A stretch of DNA of 7,492 bases from Bacillota bacterium (GTDB lineage: Bacteria > Bacillota > Clostridia > Christensenellales > CAG-138), in contig JAEXTB010000004.1 in NCBI GenBank assembly GCA_023453725.1, forward strand, positions 1 through 7,492, written 5' to 3'. A program made the position numbers and the translations under genes. Within the stretch, counting starts at the first letter, position 1. Each line of letters begins with the position of its first letter. Below the pieces are notes generated by a model. The model searched no databases and was not told where the DNA came from. It saw nothing but the letters and a program-made list of their open reading frames with translations. Below are positions 1-5,335 of the stretch, one piece after another.

Positions 1-648
1 ATGGTGGTGCACCCCGCGCCCGGCAATGAGAGCGGGACGCTTGTGAACGCACTGTTGTACGCCATCACCGATCTTTCTGGCATAGGCGGCGTTTTGCGCC
101 CGGGCATTGTACACCGGATTGATAAAATGACTTCCGGGCTTCTCGTGATCGCAAAGAACGACCTTTCCCATACCAGCCTTTGCGCGCAAATTAAGGAGCA
201 TTCGGCGCGGCGCAATTACCTTGCCATTGTGGAGGGCAACCTCAAAGAGGATACGGGTACTATAGACGCACCCATTGGACGCCATCCGGTGGATCGCAAG
301 CGGATGGCTGTTGTAAAAAACGGCAGGGAAGCGGTGACGCATTGGCGGGTGTTAGTGCGCATGGGGCAGTTTACGCTTATCAAGGCATCGCTTGAAACCG
401 GCCGTACCCACCAGATTCGGGTACATATGGCGCACAGCAAACATCCTGTTGCGGGCGATGCGGTATATGGCCCCGCAAAACCCAAGCTGGGCTTAGATGG
501 GCAGGCGTTGCATGCGTATGAGCTGATGCTCCGCCACCCGCGTTCCGGGGAACAGATGCGGTTTTTTGCACCGCCTCCGGATTGGTTTGTGCAGGCGCTG
601 CGCCGTGCGGGATGCATGGAACAGCCGGATTGGGCAAATATTCCCTGA
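1..648 (+). CDS. RluA/RluD-family pseudouridine synthase, C-terminal part (5' truncated by window)
   Basis: This is the catalytic domain of a large-subunit rRNA pseudouridine synthase, which isomerises specific uridines in RNA to pseudouridine in the cytoplasm. The family signature is at residues 33-52: RPGIVHRIDK followed by TSGLLVIAK, with Asp41 as the expected catalytic aspartate. A second conserved block, ETGRTHQIRVHMAH, lies at about residues 132-145, and the GDAVYG motif follows. The opening MVVHPAPGN matches the middle of the usual 'NKPaGmvVHP' strand, so the Met at base 1 is probably internal. The N-terminal S4 RNA-binding domain (roughly 80-100 residues) should lie upstream of the window. 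Family members are usually near 300 aa; 215 aa are visible. The closest type appears to be RluD/YlyB, but the exact target uridine cannot be read from sequence. The gene ends at TGA 646-648 and is followed by a terminator. Confidence 0.93.
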   Translation: MVVHPAPGNESGTLVNALLYAITDLSGIGGVLRPGIVHRIDKMTSGLLVIAKNDLSHTSLCAQIKEHSARRNYLAIVEGNLKEDTGTIDAPIGRHPVDRKRMAVVKNGREAVTHWRVLVRMGQFTLIKASLETGRTHQIRVHMAHSKHPVAGDAVYGPAKPKLGLDGQALHAYELMLRHPRSGEQMRFFAPPPDWFVQALRRAGCMEQPDWANIP

Positions 649-671
649 CCTATAGGAAATGCTTTGATTGC

Positions 672-695
672 AGCCGCCGATAAGGCGGTTTTTCT
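672..695 (+). terminator. Rho-independent terminator after the pseudouridine synthase
   Basis: CCGCC (674-678) pairs with GGCGG (684-688) across a 5-nt GATAA loop. The stem extends by one G-T and one A-T pair at its base, and a run of five T's (689-693) follows directly. It sits 24 nt after the stop codon and separates this gene from the metal-resistance operon. Confidence 0.75.
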
Positions 696-719
696 ATGCC
701 ATAAATAGGACTCATGTGG

Positions 720-748
720 TTGCAATTACTTGCAGCCGGGTATATACT
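720..748 (+). promoter_or_regulatory. Sigma70-type promoter of the metal-resistance operon
   Basis: A -35-like TTGCAA (720-725) and a -10-like TATACT (743-748) are separated by exactly 17 nt. Transcription would start near 755, about 48 nt before the sensor start codon and inside the inverted repeat at 749-780. This is the arrangement expected for repression by steric block. The boxes match consensus at 4/6 and 5/6 positions. The start site is inferred. Confidence 0.6.
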
Positions 749-780
749 ATACATAAACAATCGCTTATATGTTTATGTAT
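749..780 (+). promoter_or_regulatory. Inverted-repeat operator for the ArsR/SmtB-family sensor
   Basis: A perfect 11-bp inverted repeat is present: ATACATAAACA (749-759) and TGTTTATGTAT (770-780), with a 10-nt spacer. It starts directly after the predicted -10 box and covers the expected transcription start. ArsR/SmtB repressors are winged-helix dimers that bind AT-rich imperfect palindromes of this kind at their own promoters. Autorepression by the adjacent sensor is therefore the natural inference. The arms are AT-rich while the surrounding genes are GC-rich, which makes the site stand out. Confidence 0.65.
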
Positions 781-802
781 TATAGTATGGAGGCGCATAG
801 CG

Positions 803-1225
803 ATGGAAAAGAAGAATTTCCCTGTCTGCCAGACGGAACATATTGACGCGCAGCATGAGCGCTTGATTATGGACAGTATTCCGGATGAAGATGCCGCGGT
901 GGATGCCGCGGAAATCTTTCAGCAGCTCAGTGACAGTACGCGCATCCGGCTTCTTTCCATGCTGGCCTTAGAGGACATGTGCGTATGTGAAATGGCGGAT
1001 ATCTTGGGCATGAGCCAGCCCGCCGTTTCCCACCACCTGCGTTCGCTGCGGCAATGCGGGGTGGTGCGCTTCAAAAAGACAGGCAAACGCGCCGTCTATT
1101 CCATCAGTGATACCCGTACCGGGCATATGGTGAGGCATCTGCTGTACGATATTACCAGCGGCAACCTCATCCCGTGCAAGGTTTGCCAGTTTCAAAAAAG
1201 TTTGGATGAGGAGGCTCCGTTATGA
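803..1225 (+). CDS. ArsR/SmtB-family metal-sensing repressor (CadC-like)
   Basis: This 140-aa winged helix-turn-helix protein is a transcriptional repressor of the ArsR/SmtB family, which releases DNA on metal binding. The helix-turn-helix spans about residues 56-95. The recognition helix is SQPAVSHHLRSLR (71-83), followed by a beta-wing with FKKTGKRAVYSI. Two cysteines in CVC (Cys60, Cys62) sit just before the recognition helix at the CadC alpha3 metal-site position. Cys9 and His13 near the N-terminus could complete an alpha3N-type site as in CadC/ZiaR. A C-terminal CKVC (Cys125, Cys128) is an extra possible ligand pair. I chose ATG 803 because GGAGG (789-793) lies 9 nt upstream. A longer in-frame ORF from 668 would start inside the upstream terminator and run through the promoter. 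The stop overlaps the ATPase start by ATGA, so the two are co-translated. Cd/Pb/Zn sensing is inferred; the exact metal is not determined. Confidence 0.9.
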   Translation: MEKKNFPVCQTEHIDAQHERLIMDSIPDEDAAVDAAEIFQQLSDSTRIRLLSMLALEDMCVCEMADILGMSQPAVSHHLRSLRQCGVVRFKKTGKRAVYSISDTRTGHMVRHLLYDITSGNLIPCKVCQFQKSLDEEAPL

Positions 1226-3219
1226 GCAGCGAAAGAATACCCTTGACTTCCGGTAAAGATCAAGAAGAACGCGCACGCACGCACGGCCATTCCCACGATC
1301 ATGAAGGCAACCATGCACACGACCACGAAGACGCGTGTGAGCTTGATGGCTGCCGCGCCGGCTGCGCAAACTGCGGGAAAGATGACCATGGGGAAGGATC
1401 GGAAGAACCGTGGAAAATGTGGCTGCCCATTGCAATCGGCGCGGCGCTGTTTATTGCGGGTTTCCTGACGGAAGGGCTTGTACATATTATCCTTAATCTG
1501 GTTGCTTATGTCCTGCTTGGCGCACCGGTGTTGCTGCAGGCGGGCAAGGATATCATCCGCGGTCAGGTGTTTGGCGAAAGCTTTTTAATGGGGGTTGCGA
1601 CAATCGGCGCTATCGCTTTGGCGGATTATGACGAGGCGGTTGCCGTCATGCTCTTCTACCGCGTGGGCGAATACTTTCAGGATATGGCCGTAGGCCGTTC
1701 CCGCAAGAGCATCCGCGCCGCAGTGGGCTTAAGGCCGGATACCGCCCGTGTTGCCCGGGATGGCGCGTGGCTGGTTGTAAACCCTGCCGAAGTGAATGTT
1801 GGCGAGCAGGTGCTTGTTAACCCCGGCGAGCGTATCCCGCTTGATGGAGAAATTCGCTCGGGAGAGAGCCTTGTGGACTTTAGCGCACTCACAGGAGAAT
1901 CGGTTCCGGTGCGCGTCAGCATGGGCCGCGAGGTGATGGCGGGCGGCATCAACCAGACAGGGCCCATCACGGTGGAAGTCATCCGTCCTGCCTCGGATTC
2001 TGCAGTCAGCCGCGTATTGCGGGCGGTTGAAGATGCGGCAAAAGGAAAGCCCAAGCTGGAGAACTTCATTACGAGGTTTGCGCGTGTGTACACGCCCATT
2101 GTTGTCGGCATTGCGGCGCTGTTGGCTGTTATCCCGCCGCTTGGGGGGTTGGGCGCGTTTTCTGAGTGGCTGCATAGGGCGCTGATATTCCTCGTCATCT
2201 CCTGCCCCTGTGCGCTTGTCATCAGCGTTCCGCTTACGTTTTTTGCGGGGCTTGCCAACGCGTCGTCTCGCGGCGTGCTCTTTAAGGGAGCAAACCGTAT
2301 GGAGCAGCTGGCCGCAGTGCAGGCGGCTGTATTTGATAAGACCGGCACACTGACCCATGGCGTTTTCAAGGTGCAGCAGGTGCTGCCTGAAAATGGCTTC
2401 CGTGAGGATGAATTAGTAAAGCTTGCGGCTGCGGCGGAGCACCATAGCCCGCATCCGGTGGCAAGCGCCATCCGGGCTGCGGCGGGAGAGTATTCGTCCG
2501 CAGAGGAAGTACAGGAAATTGCCGGGCGCGGCGTATCCGCCGCTGTATCCGGCAGGCGTGTGCTGGTAGGCAACGCGAGGCTGCTGACAGAGGACGGCAT
2601 TTTAGAGCCTCCGCAGCTTTCGGGTACGGTTGCATATGTGTCAGTAGACGGCATCTATGCCGGTGCAATACTGATTGCGGATGAACTCAAGGAAGATGCC
2701 GGTACGGCCATTGGAAAGCTCAATAACCTGGTTGGGTATACTGCCATCCTTACAGGGGATGCAGAGGCGCCTGCACAGGCTGTAGCAAAGAAGACAGGCG
2801 TAAGTGGCGTCTATTACAAGCTTCTGCCCGAAGAAAAGTTGACGCACATGCAGGAAATCCGCCGCAGCCATGGCAGCACGCTGTTTGTGGGCGATGGCAT
2901 CAACGACGCTCCGGTGCTCACGGGCGCGGATATTGGCATGGCCATAGGCGGCAGCGGAACGGATATGGCGGTGGAAGCAGCGGACGTCGTGCTGCTGACC
3001 CCGGAGCTTGCCGCAATTCCGGATTCGATTTCGCTAAGCCGCCGCACCATGTCAATTGCAAAAATGAACATTACGTTTGCAATTGCAATTAAAGTGCTGG
3101 TCATGATATTGGGCGCAATCGGTATCGCCAACATGTGGATGGCGGTGTTTGCGGATGTGGGCACCACGCTCATCTGTGTATTGAACGCCTTACGCCTGTT
3201 GCCGACAAGGCGCAAATAA
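1222..3219 (+). CDS. cadA: Heavy-metal translocating P1B-type ATPase (Zn/Cd/Pb exporter)
   Basis: This 665-aa membrane pump uses ATP hydrolysis to export divalent soft metals from the cytoplasm. Visible motifs in order are: actuator TGES (224-227); the transmembrane metal site CPC (328-330) in SCPCALVISVPL; the phosphorylation site DKTGT (Asp372); SPHP with the nucleotide-binding His411-Pro412; and the hinge GDGINDAP (557-564). The last helices carry Asn616, Lys624 and Asp645. The Lys and Asp correspond to the Zn/Cd/Pb-specific ZntA-type residues, which separates it from Cu pumps. About eight membrane segments fit: 66-82, 86-105, 119-135, 137-152, 290-308, 320-345, 617-636 and 637-656. No N-terminal HMA domain with GMxCxxC is present. 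Instead residues 21-56 are His/Asp-rich (seven His between 21 and 35), then Cys39, 44, 48 and 51. ATG 1222 has GAGGAGG (1208-1214) 7 nt upstream and overlaps the sensor gene by 4 nt. Confidence 0.95.
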   Translation: MSSERIPLTSGKDQEERARTHGHSHDHEGNHAHDHEDACELDGCRAGCANCGKDDHGEGSEEPWKMWLPIAIGAALFIAGFLTEGLVHIILNLVAYVLLGAPVLLQAGKDIIRGQVFGESFLMGVATIGAIALADYDEAVAVMLFYRVGEYFQDMAVGRSRKSIRAAVGLRPDTARVARDGAWLVVNPAEVNVGEQVLVNPGERIPLDGEIRSGESLVDFSALTGESVPVRVSMGREVMAGGINQTGPITVEVIRPASDSAVSRVLRAVEDAAKGKPKLENFITRFARVYTPIVVGIAALLAVIPPLGGLGAFSEWLHRALIFLVISCPCALVISVPLTFFAGLANASSRGVLFKGANRMEQLAAVQAAVFDKTGTLTHGVFKVQQVLPENGFREDELVKLAAAAEHHSPHPVASAIRAAAGEYSSAEEVQEIAGRGVSAAVSGRRVLVGNARLLTEDGILEPPQLSGTVAYVSVDGIYAGAILIADELKEDAGTAIGKLNNLVGYTAILTGDAEAPAQAVAKKTGVSGVYYKLLPEEKLTHMQEIRRSHGSTLFVGDGINDAPVLTGADIGMAIGGSGTDMAVEAADVVLLTPELAAIPDSISLSRRTMSIAKMNITFAIAIKVLVMILGAIGIANMWMAVFADVGTTLICVLNALRLLPTRRK

Positions 3220-3231
3220 CAGGACAAGGTA

Positions 3232-3250
3232 TCGCCGCCTATGGCGGCGA
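3232..3250 (+). terminator. Hairpin after cadA, possible weak terminator
   Basis: CGCCGCC (3233-3239) and GGCGGCG (3243-3249) form a perfect 7-bp stem, extended to 8 bp by T3232-A3250, with a TAT loop. It starts 13 nt after the cadA stop. No T-run follows directly; a T-rich stretch comes about 10 nt later (ATTTTATTT, around 3260-3268). The position suits transcript end or 3'-end protection, but the missing U-tract makes an intrinsic terminator uncertain. Confidence 0.4.
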
Positions 3251-3251
3251 G

Positions 3252-3469
3252 GATAGACTATTTTATTTAATAGCGGGCGGGCTCCGCCCCCCGCGCCCCC
3301 TGAGTACGGGCGTTTCTAAGGAAGGGGGTTGGGGAAACGTAGTTTTCCCAAAGTAAAAAATATGCGAAGGCTCGCAGGCCTAGTGTCCTTCGGCGCCCCC
3401 GCCGGGGACGCGGCGCTGAAGGCACCGATACCCTAAAGCCCTTACAGACACTTGAATTTAAAAATTCAT
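3252..3469. other. Gene-free intergenic stretch made of consecutive hairpins (possible dispersed element)
   Basis: No coding sequence is convincing here. The stretch holds several local inverted repeats: GGGCGG/CCGCCC (3275-3289, 3-nt loop); CCCCCT/AGGGGG (3296-3301 with 3323-3328); a 10-bp stem 3329-3338 with 3342-3351 (3-nt loop, one G-T pair); TGCGA/TCGCA (3363-3376); an 11-bp stem 3387-3397 with 3412-3422 (one G-T pair) and an inner CCC/GGG; and TGAATTT/AAATTCA (3453-3468). Together with the hairpins at 3232-3250 and 3470-3498 they cover most of the gap. Base composition swings from homopolymeric C/G runs to AT-rich patches, unlike the flanking genes. It could be a multi-copy palindromic element or a structured untranslated RNA; the sequence alone does not decide. 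Confidence 0.5.
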
Positions 3470-3498
3470 AAAGCCGCCATGTCATCACTGGCGGCTTT
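3470..3498. terminator. 10-bp perfect hairpin upstream of the FHA gene
   Basis: AAAGCCGCCA (3470-3479) and TGGCGGCTTT (3489-3498) are perfect inverse complements around a 9-nt loop. Reading rightward, the stem ends in TTT but continues with GTGG, so the U-tract is poor. Reading leftward, the stem is followed by TTTATGAATTTTT, a better tract, but no leftward gene is visible nearby. It may end read-through from the metal operon. It lies just upstream of a candidate extended -10 promoter. Confidence 0.4.
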
Positions 3499-3499
3499 G

Positions 3500-3508
3500 T
3501 GGTATGAT
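3500..3508 (+). promoter_or_regulatory. Candidate extended -10 promoter for the FHA-SEDS-PBP operon
   Basis: TGG followed by TATGAT (3503-3508) fits the TGn-TATAAT extended -10 pattern with one mismatch in the hexamer. No good -35 is visible at the right distance (3480-3485 reads TGTCAT), which extended -10 promoters tolerate. The leader would be about 60 nt and would include a small ACACG/CGTGT hairpin (3543-3557) just before the ribosome binding site. This is a weak call from motif and position only. Confidence 0.3.
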
Positions 3509-3574
3509 TTTGATGAAAATGTATGCCTGATGGGAAAAAATGACACGATTGCCGTGTGAAAGGAGGAGAGGACC

Positions 3575-4042
3575 ATGTACGAAAACGCGTACGATATCGT
3601 CGCCATGGGGATGCGCTATTTGTTTTTGATCCTCATCCTTTATATTCTGCTGCGTCTTGTGCAGCATTCGGTGAAGGAATTCAGGACCGTTCAGCAGATC
3701 AAGCAGAAGGTGAGAAGCGTCTCGCCGGGATATCTTGAGGTCATGGCTCCGGAAGAACTGAGCGGCACAAAATACCCGCTTAAGCGGGAAAACACCATTG
3801 GCCGGGCCAAACGTTGTGACATCAGCGTACAACTGCAATCGCTGGCACCCGTTCACGCGTTTTTATTTGAAAAGAAGGATGGCCTGTATTTAGCGGACTA
3901 TGGCTCGAGCGTAGGGGTACTATTAAACGGGGAGCGTATCAACAAAAAGAAGGACGAGCTACTGTACACAGGCGATACGCTTGAAATGGGCGGCCTTGTG
4001 CTTGTGCTGCATTTGGCCGGAGAGGAGGAAGACGATGCGTAG
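3575..4042 (+). CDS. Membrane-anchored FHA-domain protein (FhaB/FipA-like)
   Basis: This 155-aa protein has one N-terminal membrane helix (about residues 12-29, very rich in Leu/Ile/Tyr), a basic linker (about 30-50) and a C-terminal forkhead-associated domain (about 66-147). FHA landmarks are IGR (Gly76, Arg77), His94 in APVHA, GSSVG (110-114) and NGERI (118-122). FHA domains normally bind phosphothreonine peptides. Here the usual Ser of the SRxH motif is Ala91 and its Arg is Pro92, and the usual Asn of SSNG is Val113, so the pocket looks partly degenerate. The architecture and size resemble mycobacterial FhaB/FipA, encoded beside rodA-pbpA. ATG 3575 has AGGAGG (3561-3566) 8 nt upstream. The 3' end overlaps the SEDS gene by 8 nt, so the two are co-translated. 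A role in scaffolding or regulating the neighbouring cell-wall synthases is inferred. The C-terminus is acidic (EEEDDA). Confidence 0.88.
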   Translation: MYENAYDIVAMGMRYLFLILILYILLRLVQHSVKEFRTVQQIKQKVRSVSPGYLEVMAPEELSGTKYPLKRENTIGRAKRCDISVQLQSLAPVHAFLFEKKDGLYLADYGSSVGVLLNGERINKKKDELLYTGDTLEMGGLVLVLHLAGEEEDDA

Positions 4043-5279
4043 ATGGAAACATGTGAGCGCCGCCGGTCTTCTCACGCTCATTATCCTGTTTGAACTAAGC
4101 GCATTCTGCCTGCTTGCGTTCCGGGATTCCTCCCTTGATTTTAATGCGTTTATATTCGGCGGCATATTGGTGGCGCTGCTGTTGTTCCAGTACATTACGC
4201 TGACGTCCATTTTCCGGCATGTGGATCGATATCTTTTGATCATCGCCAATGTTCTGGTGGGAATTGGTCTCATTGTCCAGTACCGGATTGATCCGGACAT
4301 TGCGTTCAAACAAATCATGTGGTTTGGCGTTGGCATGCTGGCGATGGTATTCTGCATTTTGCTGATGCGCTTTCCGAATTTCTTCCGCAGGATAAACTGG
4401 CTGCTGATGGTCGGATCGATCGGCATCCTTGCTGTTTTGTTTGTCATAGGCGATGAAGTATACGGCGCGAAAAACTGGATCAATATCGGTGGGCAGAGCT
4501 TTCAGCCCTCGGAATTTGTCAAGGTTGCCACCGTATTTGTACTGGGACATTGGCTTGCAAGCTCGCGGGAAGTGCGGGGCATTTGGCCGCTGCTCGGGTA
4601 TGTTGTAGGGGTTGTTGGCTTACTTGTGATTGAAAGGGACCTTGGGGCCGCAGTATTGATTGGATTAACGTCCCTCATCGTATTTTATGTGGCAACGGGA
4701 AACAAAGCGCTTACGCTCATGGGCCTTGGCGGCGGCAGTATAGGTGCTGTTGCAAGCTACTATCTCTTTGACCACGTGCGTGTGCGCGTAGCCATCTGGA
4801 AAAACCCGTGGGCAACGTATTCAGGCAACGGCTATCAGATCGCCCAGGGGCTGATGGCAATTGCAAGCGGCGGATTATGGGGCATGGGGCTTACACGTGG
4901 TTCCCCGAAGTTAATTCCCGCCTATCATACGGATTATATTTTCGCAGTCATCTGTGAGGAGTTTGGCGTCATATTCGGGGTATGCATCATTGCGTTCTAC
5001 CTGGTGTTCATCATACGTGGGGCGCTCATTGCATTGAACGCGCCCGACCGGTTCACCATGCTTGTTGCCTTTGGATGTACGTCGCTGATTACTTTGCAGA
5101 GTTTTATCATCATCGCGGGCGTTATCAAGCTTATTCCGCTCACCGGTATTACGCTGCCCTTTGTCAGCTACGGCGGCAGTTCCATGATTGCGAGTATGAT
5201 GCTCCTTGGTATATTGGAGGGCGTCGCCATACAGGGGGGCGAAACGCTTGAACGCGCCCTCAAGGAGATGGCGTCATGA
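4035..5279 (+). CDS. SEDS-family protein FtsW/RodA/SpoVE (putative peptidoglycan glycosyltransferase)
   Basis: This 414-aa polytopic membrane protein, with about ten hydrophobic segments, belongs to the SEDS family. SEDS proteins polymerise lipid II into glycan strands in complex with a class B PBP, here the product of the downstream transpeptidase gene. Signatures are GAKNWINIGG with QPSE (157-160) and Lys163, ERDLGAA (200-206), NGYQIAQGLMAIASGGLWGMGL (265-286), IPAYHTDYIFAVICEEFG (294-311) and ITLPFVSYGGSS (372-383). The HTD and CEEFG blocks and the cluster suggest the RodA-like branch seen in Actinobacteria and Clostridia, but FtsW versus RodA cannot be assigned safely. The stretch NPWATYSGNGYQ (257-268) has Thr261 where E. 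coli FtsW has Asp297 (NPWEDPFGSGYQ), the proposed catalytic residue. ATG 4035 has AGGAGG (4023-4028) 6 nt upstream and fits the normal N-terminus. An in-frame ATG at 3981 would lie inside the FHA gene without support. Confidence 0.92.
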   Translation: MRRWKHVSAAGLLTLIILFELSAFCLLAFRDSSLDFNAFIFGGILVALLLFQYITLTSIFRHVDRYLLIIANVLVGIGLIVQYRIDPDIAFKQIMWFGVGMLAMVFCILLMRFPNFFRRINWLLMVGSIGILAVLFVIGDEVYGAKNWINIGGQSFQPSEFVKVATVFVLGHWLASSREVRGIWPLLGYVVGVVGLLVIERDLGAAVLIGLTSLIVFYVATGNKALTLMGLGGGSIGAVASYYLFDHVRVRVAIWKNPWATYSGNGYQIAQGLMAIASGGLWGMGLTRGSPKLIPAYHTDYIFAVICEEFGVIFGVCIIAFYLVFIIRGALIALNAPDRFTMLVAFGCTSLITLQSFIIIAGVIKLIPLTGITLPFVSYGGSSMIASMMLLGILEGVAIQGGETLERALKEMAS

Positions 5280-5335
5280 CAGCGCTTGAAGCAAACGTAT
5301 GCCGAAGCTGTGATAAGGAGGGGATGGCGCAATGA
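5276..5335 (+). CDS. Putative 19-aa coupling ORF with CxxC, between SEDS and PBP genes
   Basis: A short ORF encodes MTALEANVCRSCDKEGMAQ. Its ATG overlaps the SEDS stop as ATGA (5276-5279) and its TGA overlaps the PBP start as ATGA (5332-5335), so it fills the entire 52-nt gap. AAGGAG (5262-5267) lies 8 nt upstream of its ATG. The PBP ribosome binding site (AAGGAGGGG, 5315-5323) lies inside it. It may be a translational-coupling leader that carries ribosomes from the SEDS gene to the PBP gene, or a real microprotein with a CRSC pair (Cys9, Cys12). It may also be chance. I know of no family it belongs to. Confidence 0.35.
   Translation: MTALEANVCRSCDKEGMAQ

Noticed and set aside
730..753. Alternative promoter with TTGCAG (730-735) and TATACA (748-753)
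   Set aside because: The spacer is only 12 nt. TTGCAA (720-725) with TATACT (743-748) has the ideal 17 nt.
668..802. 45-codon N-terminal extension of the ArsR-family regulator from ATG 668
   Set aside because: It begins inside the terminator hairpin and reads through the promoter and operator. The extension does not resemble the family, while ATG 803 has a well-spaced GGAGG.
1677..2654. 325-aa open frame on the minus strand opposite cadA
   Set aside because: Ser/Thr/Pro/Ala-rich translation typical of an antisense shadow of a GC-rich gene. No ribosome site or family motif, and the plus frame carries all P-type ATPase motifs.
3329..3351. 10-bp stem as the terminator of the metal operon
   Set aside because: The stem is strong but is followed by AGTAAAAAA, with no T-run in the rightward direction.
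3267..3488. 73-aa minus-strand open frame across the cadA-FHA gap
   Set aside because: It runs through the hairpin-rich stretch, is Arg/Pro/Gly/Ala-biased and shows no domain. The hairpins explain the sequence better than coding does. If the stretch proves multi-copy, similar database 'proteins' would be repeat artefacts.
3981..4034. 18-codon extension of the SEDS protein from ATG 3981
   Set aside because: It lies wholly within the FHA coding sequence and adds an atypical CLCC-rich start. ATG 4035 has AGGAGG at 6 nt and gives a standard N-terminus.
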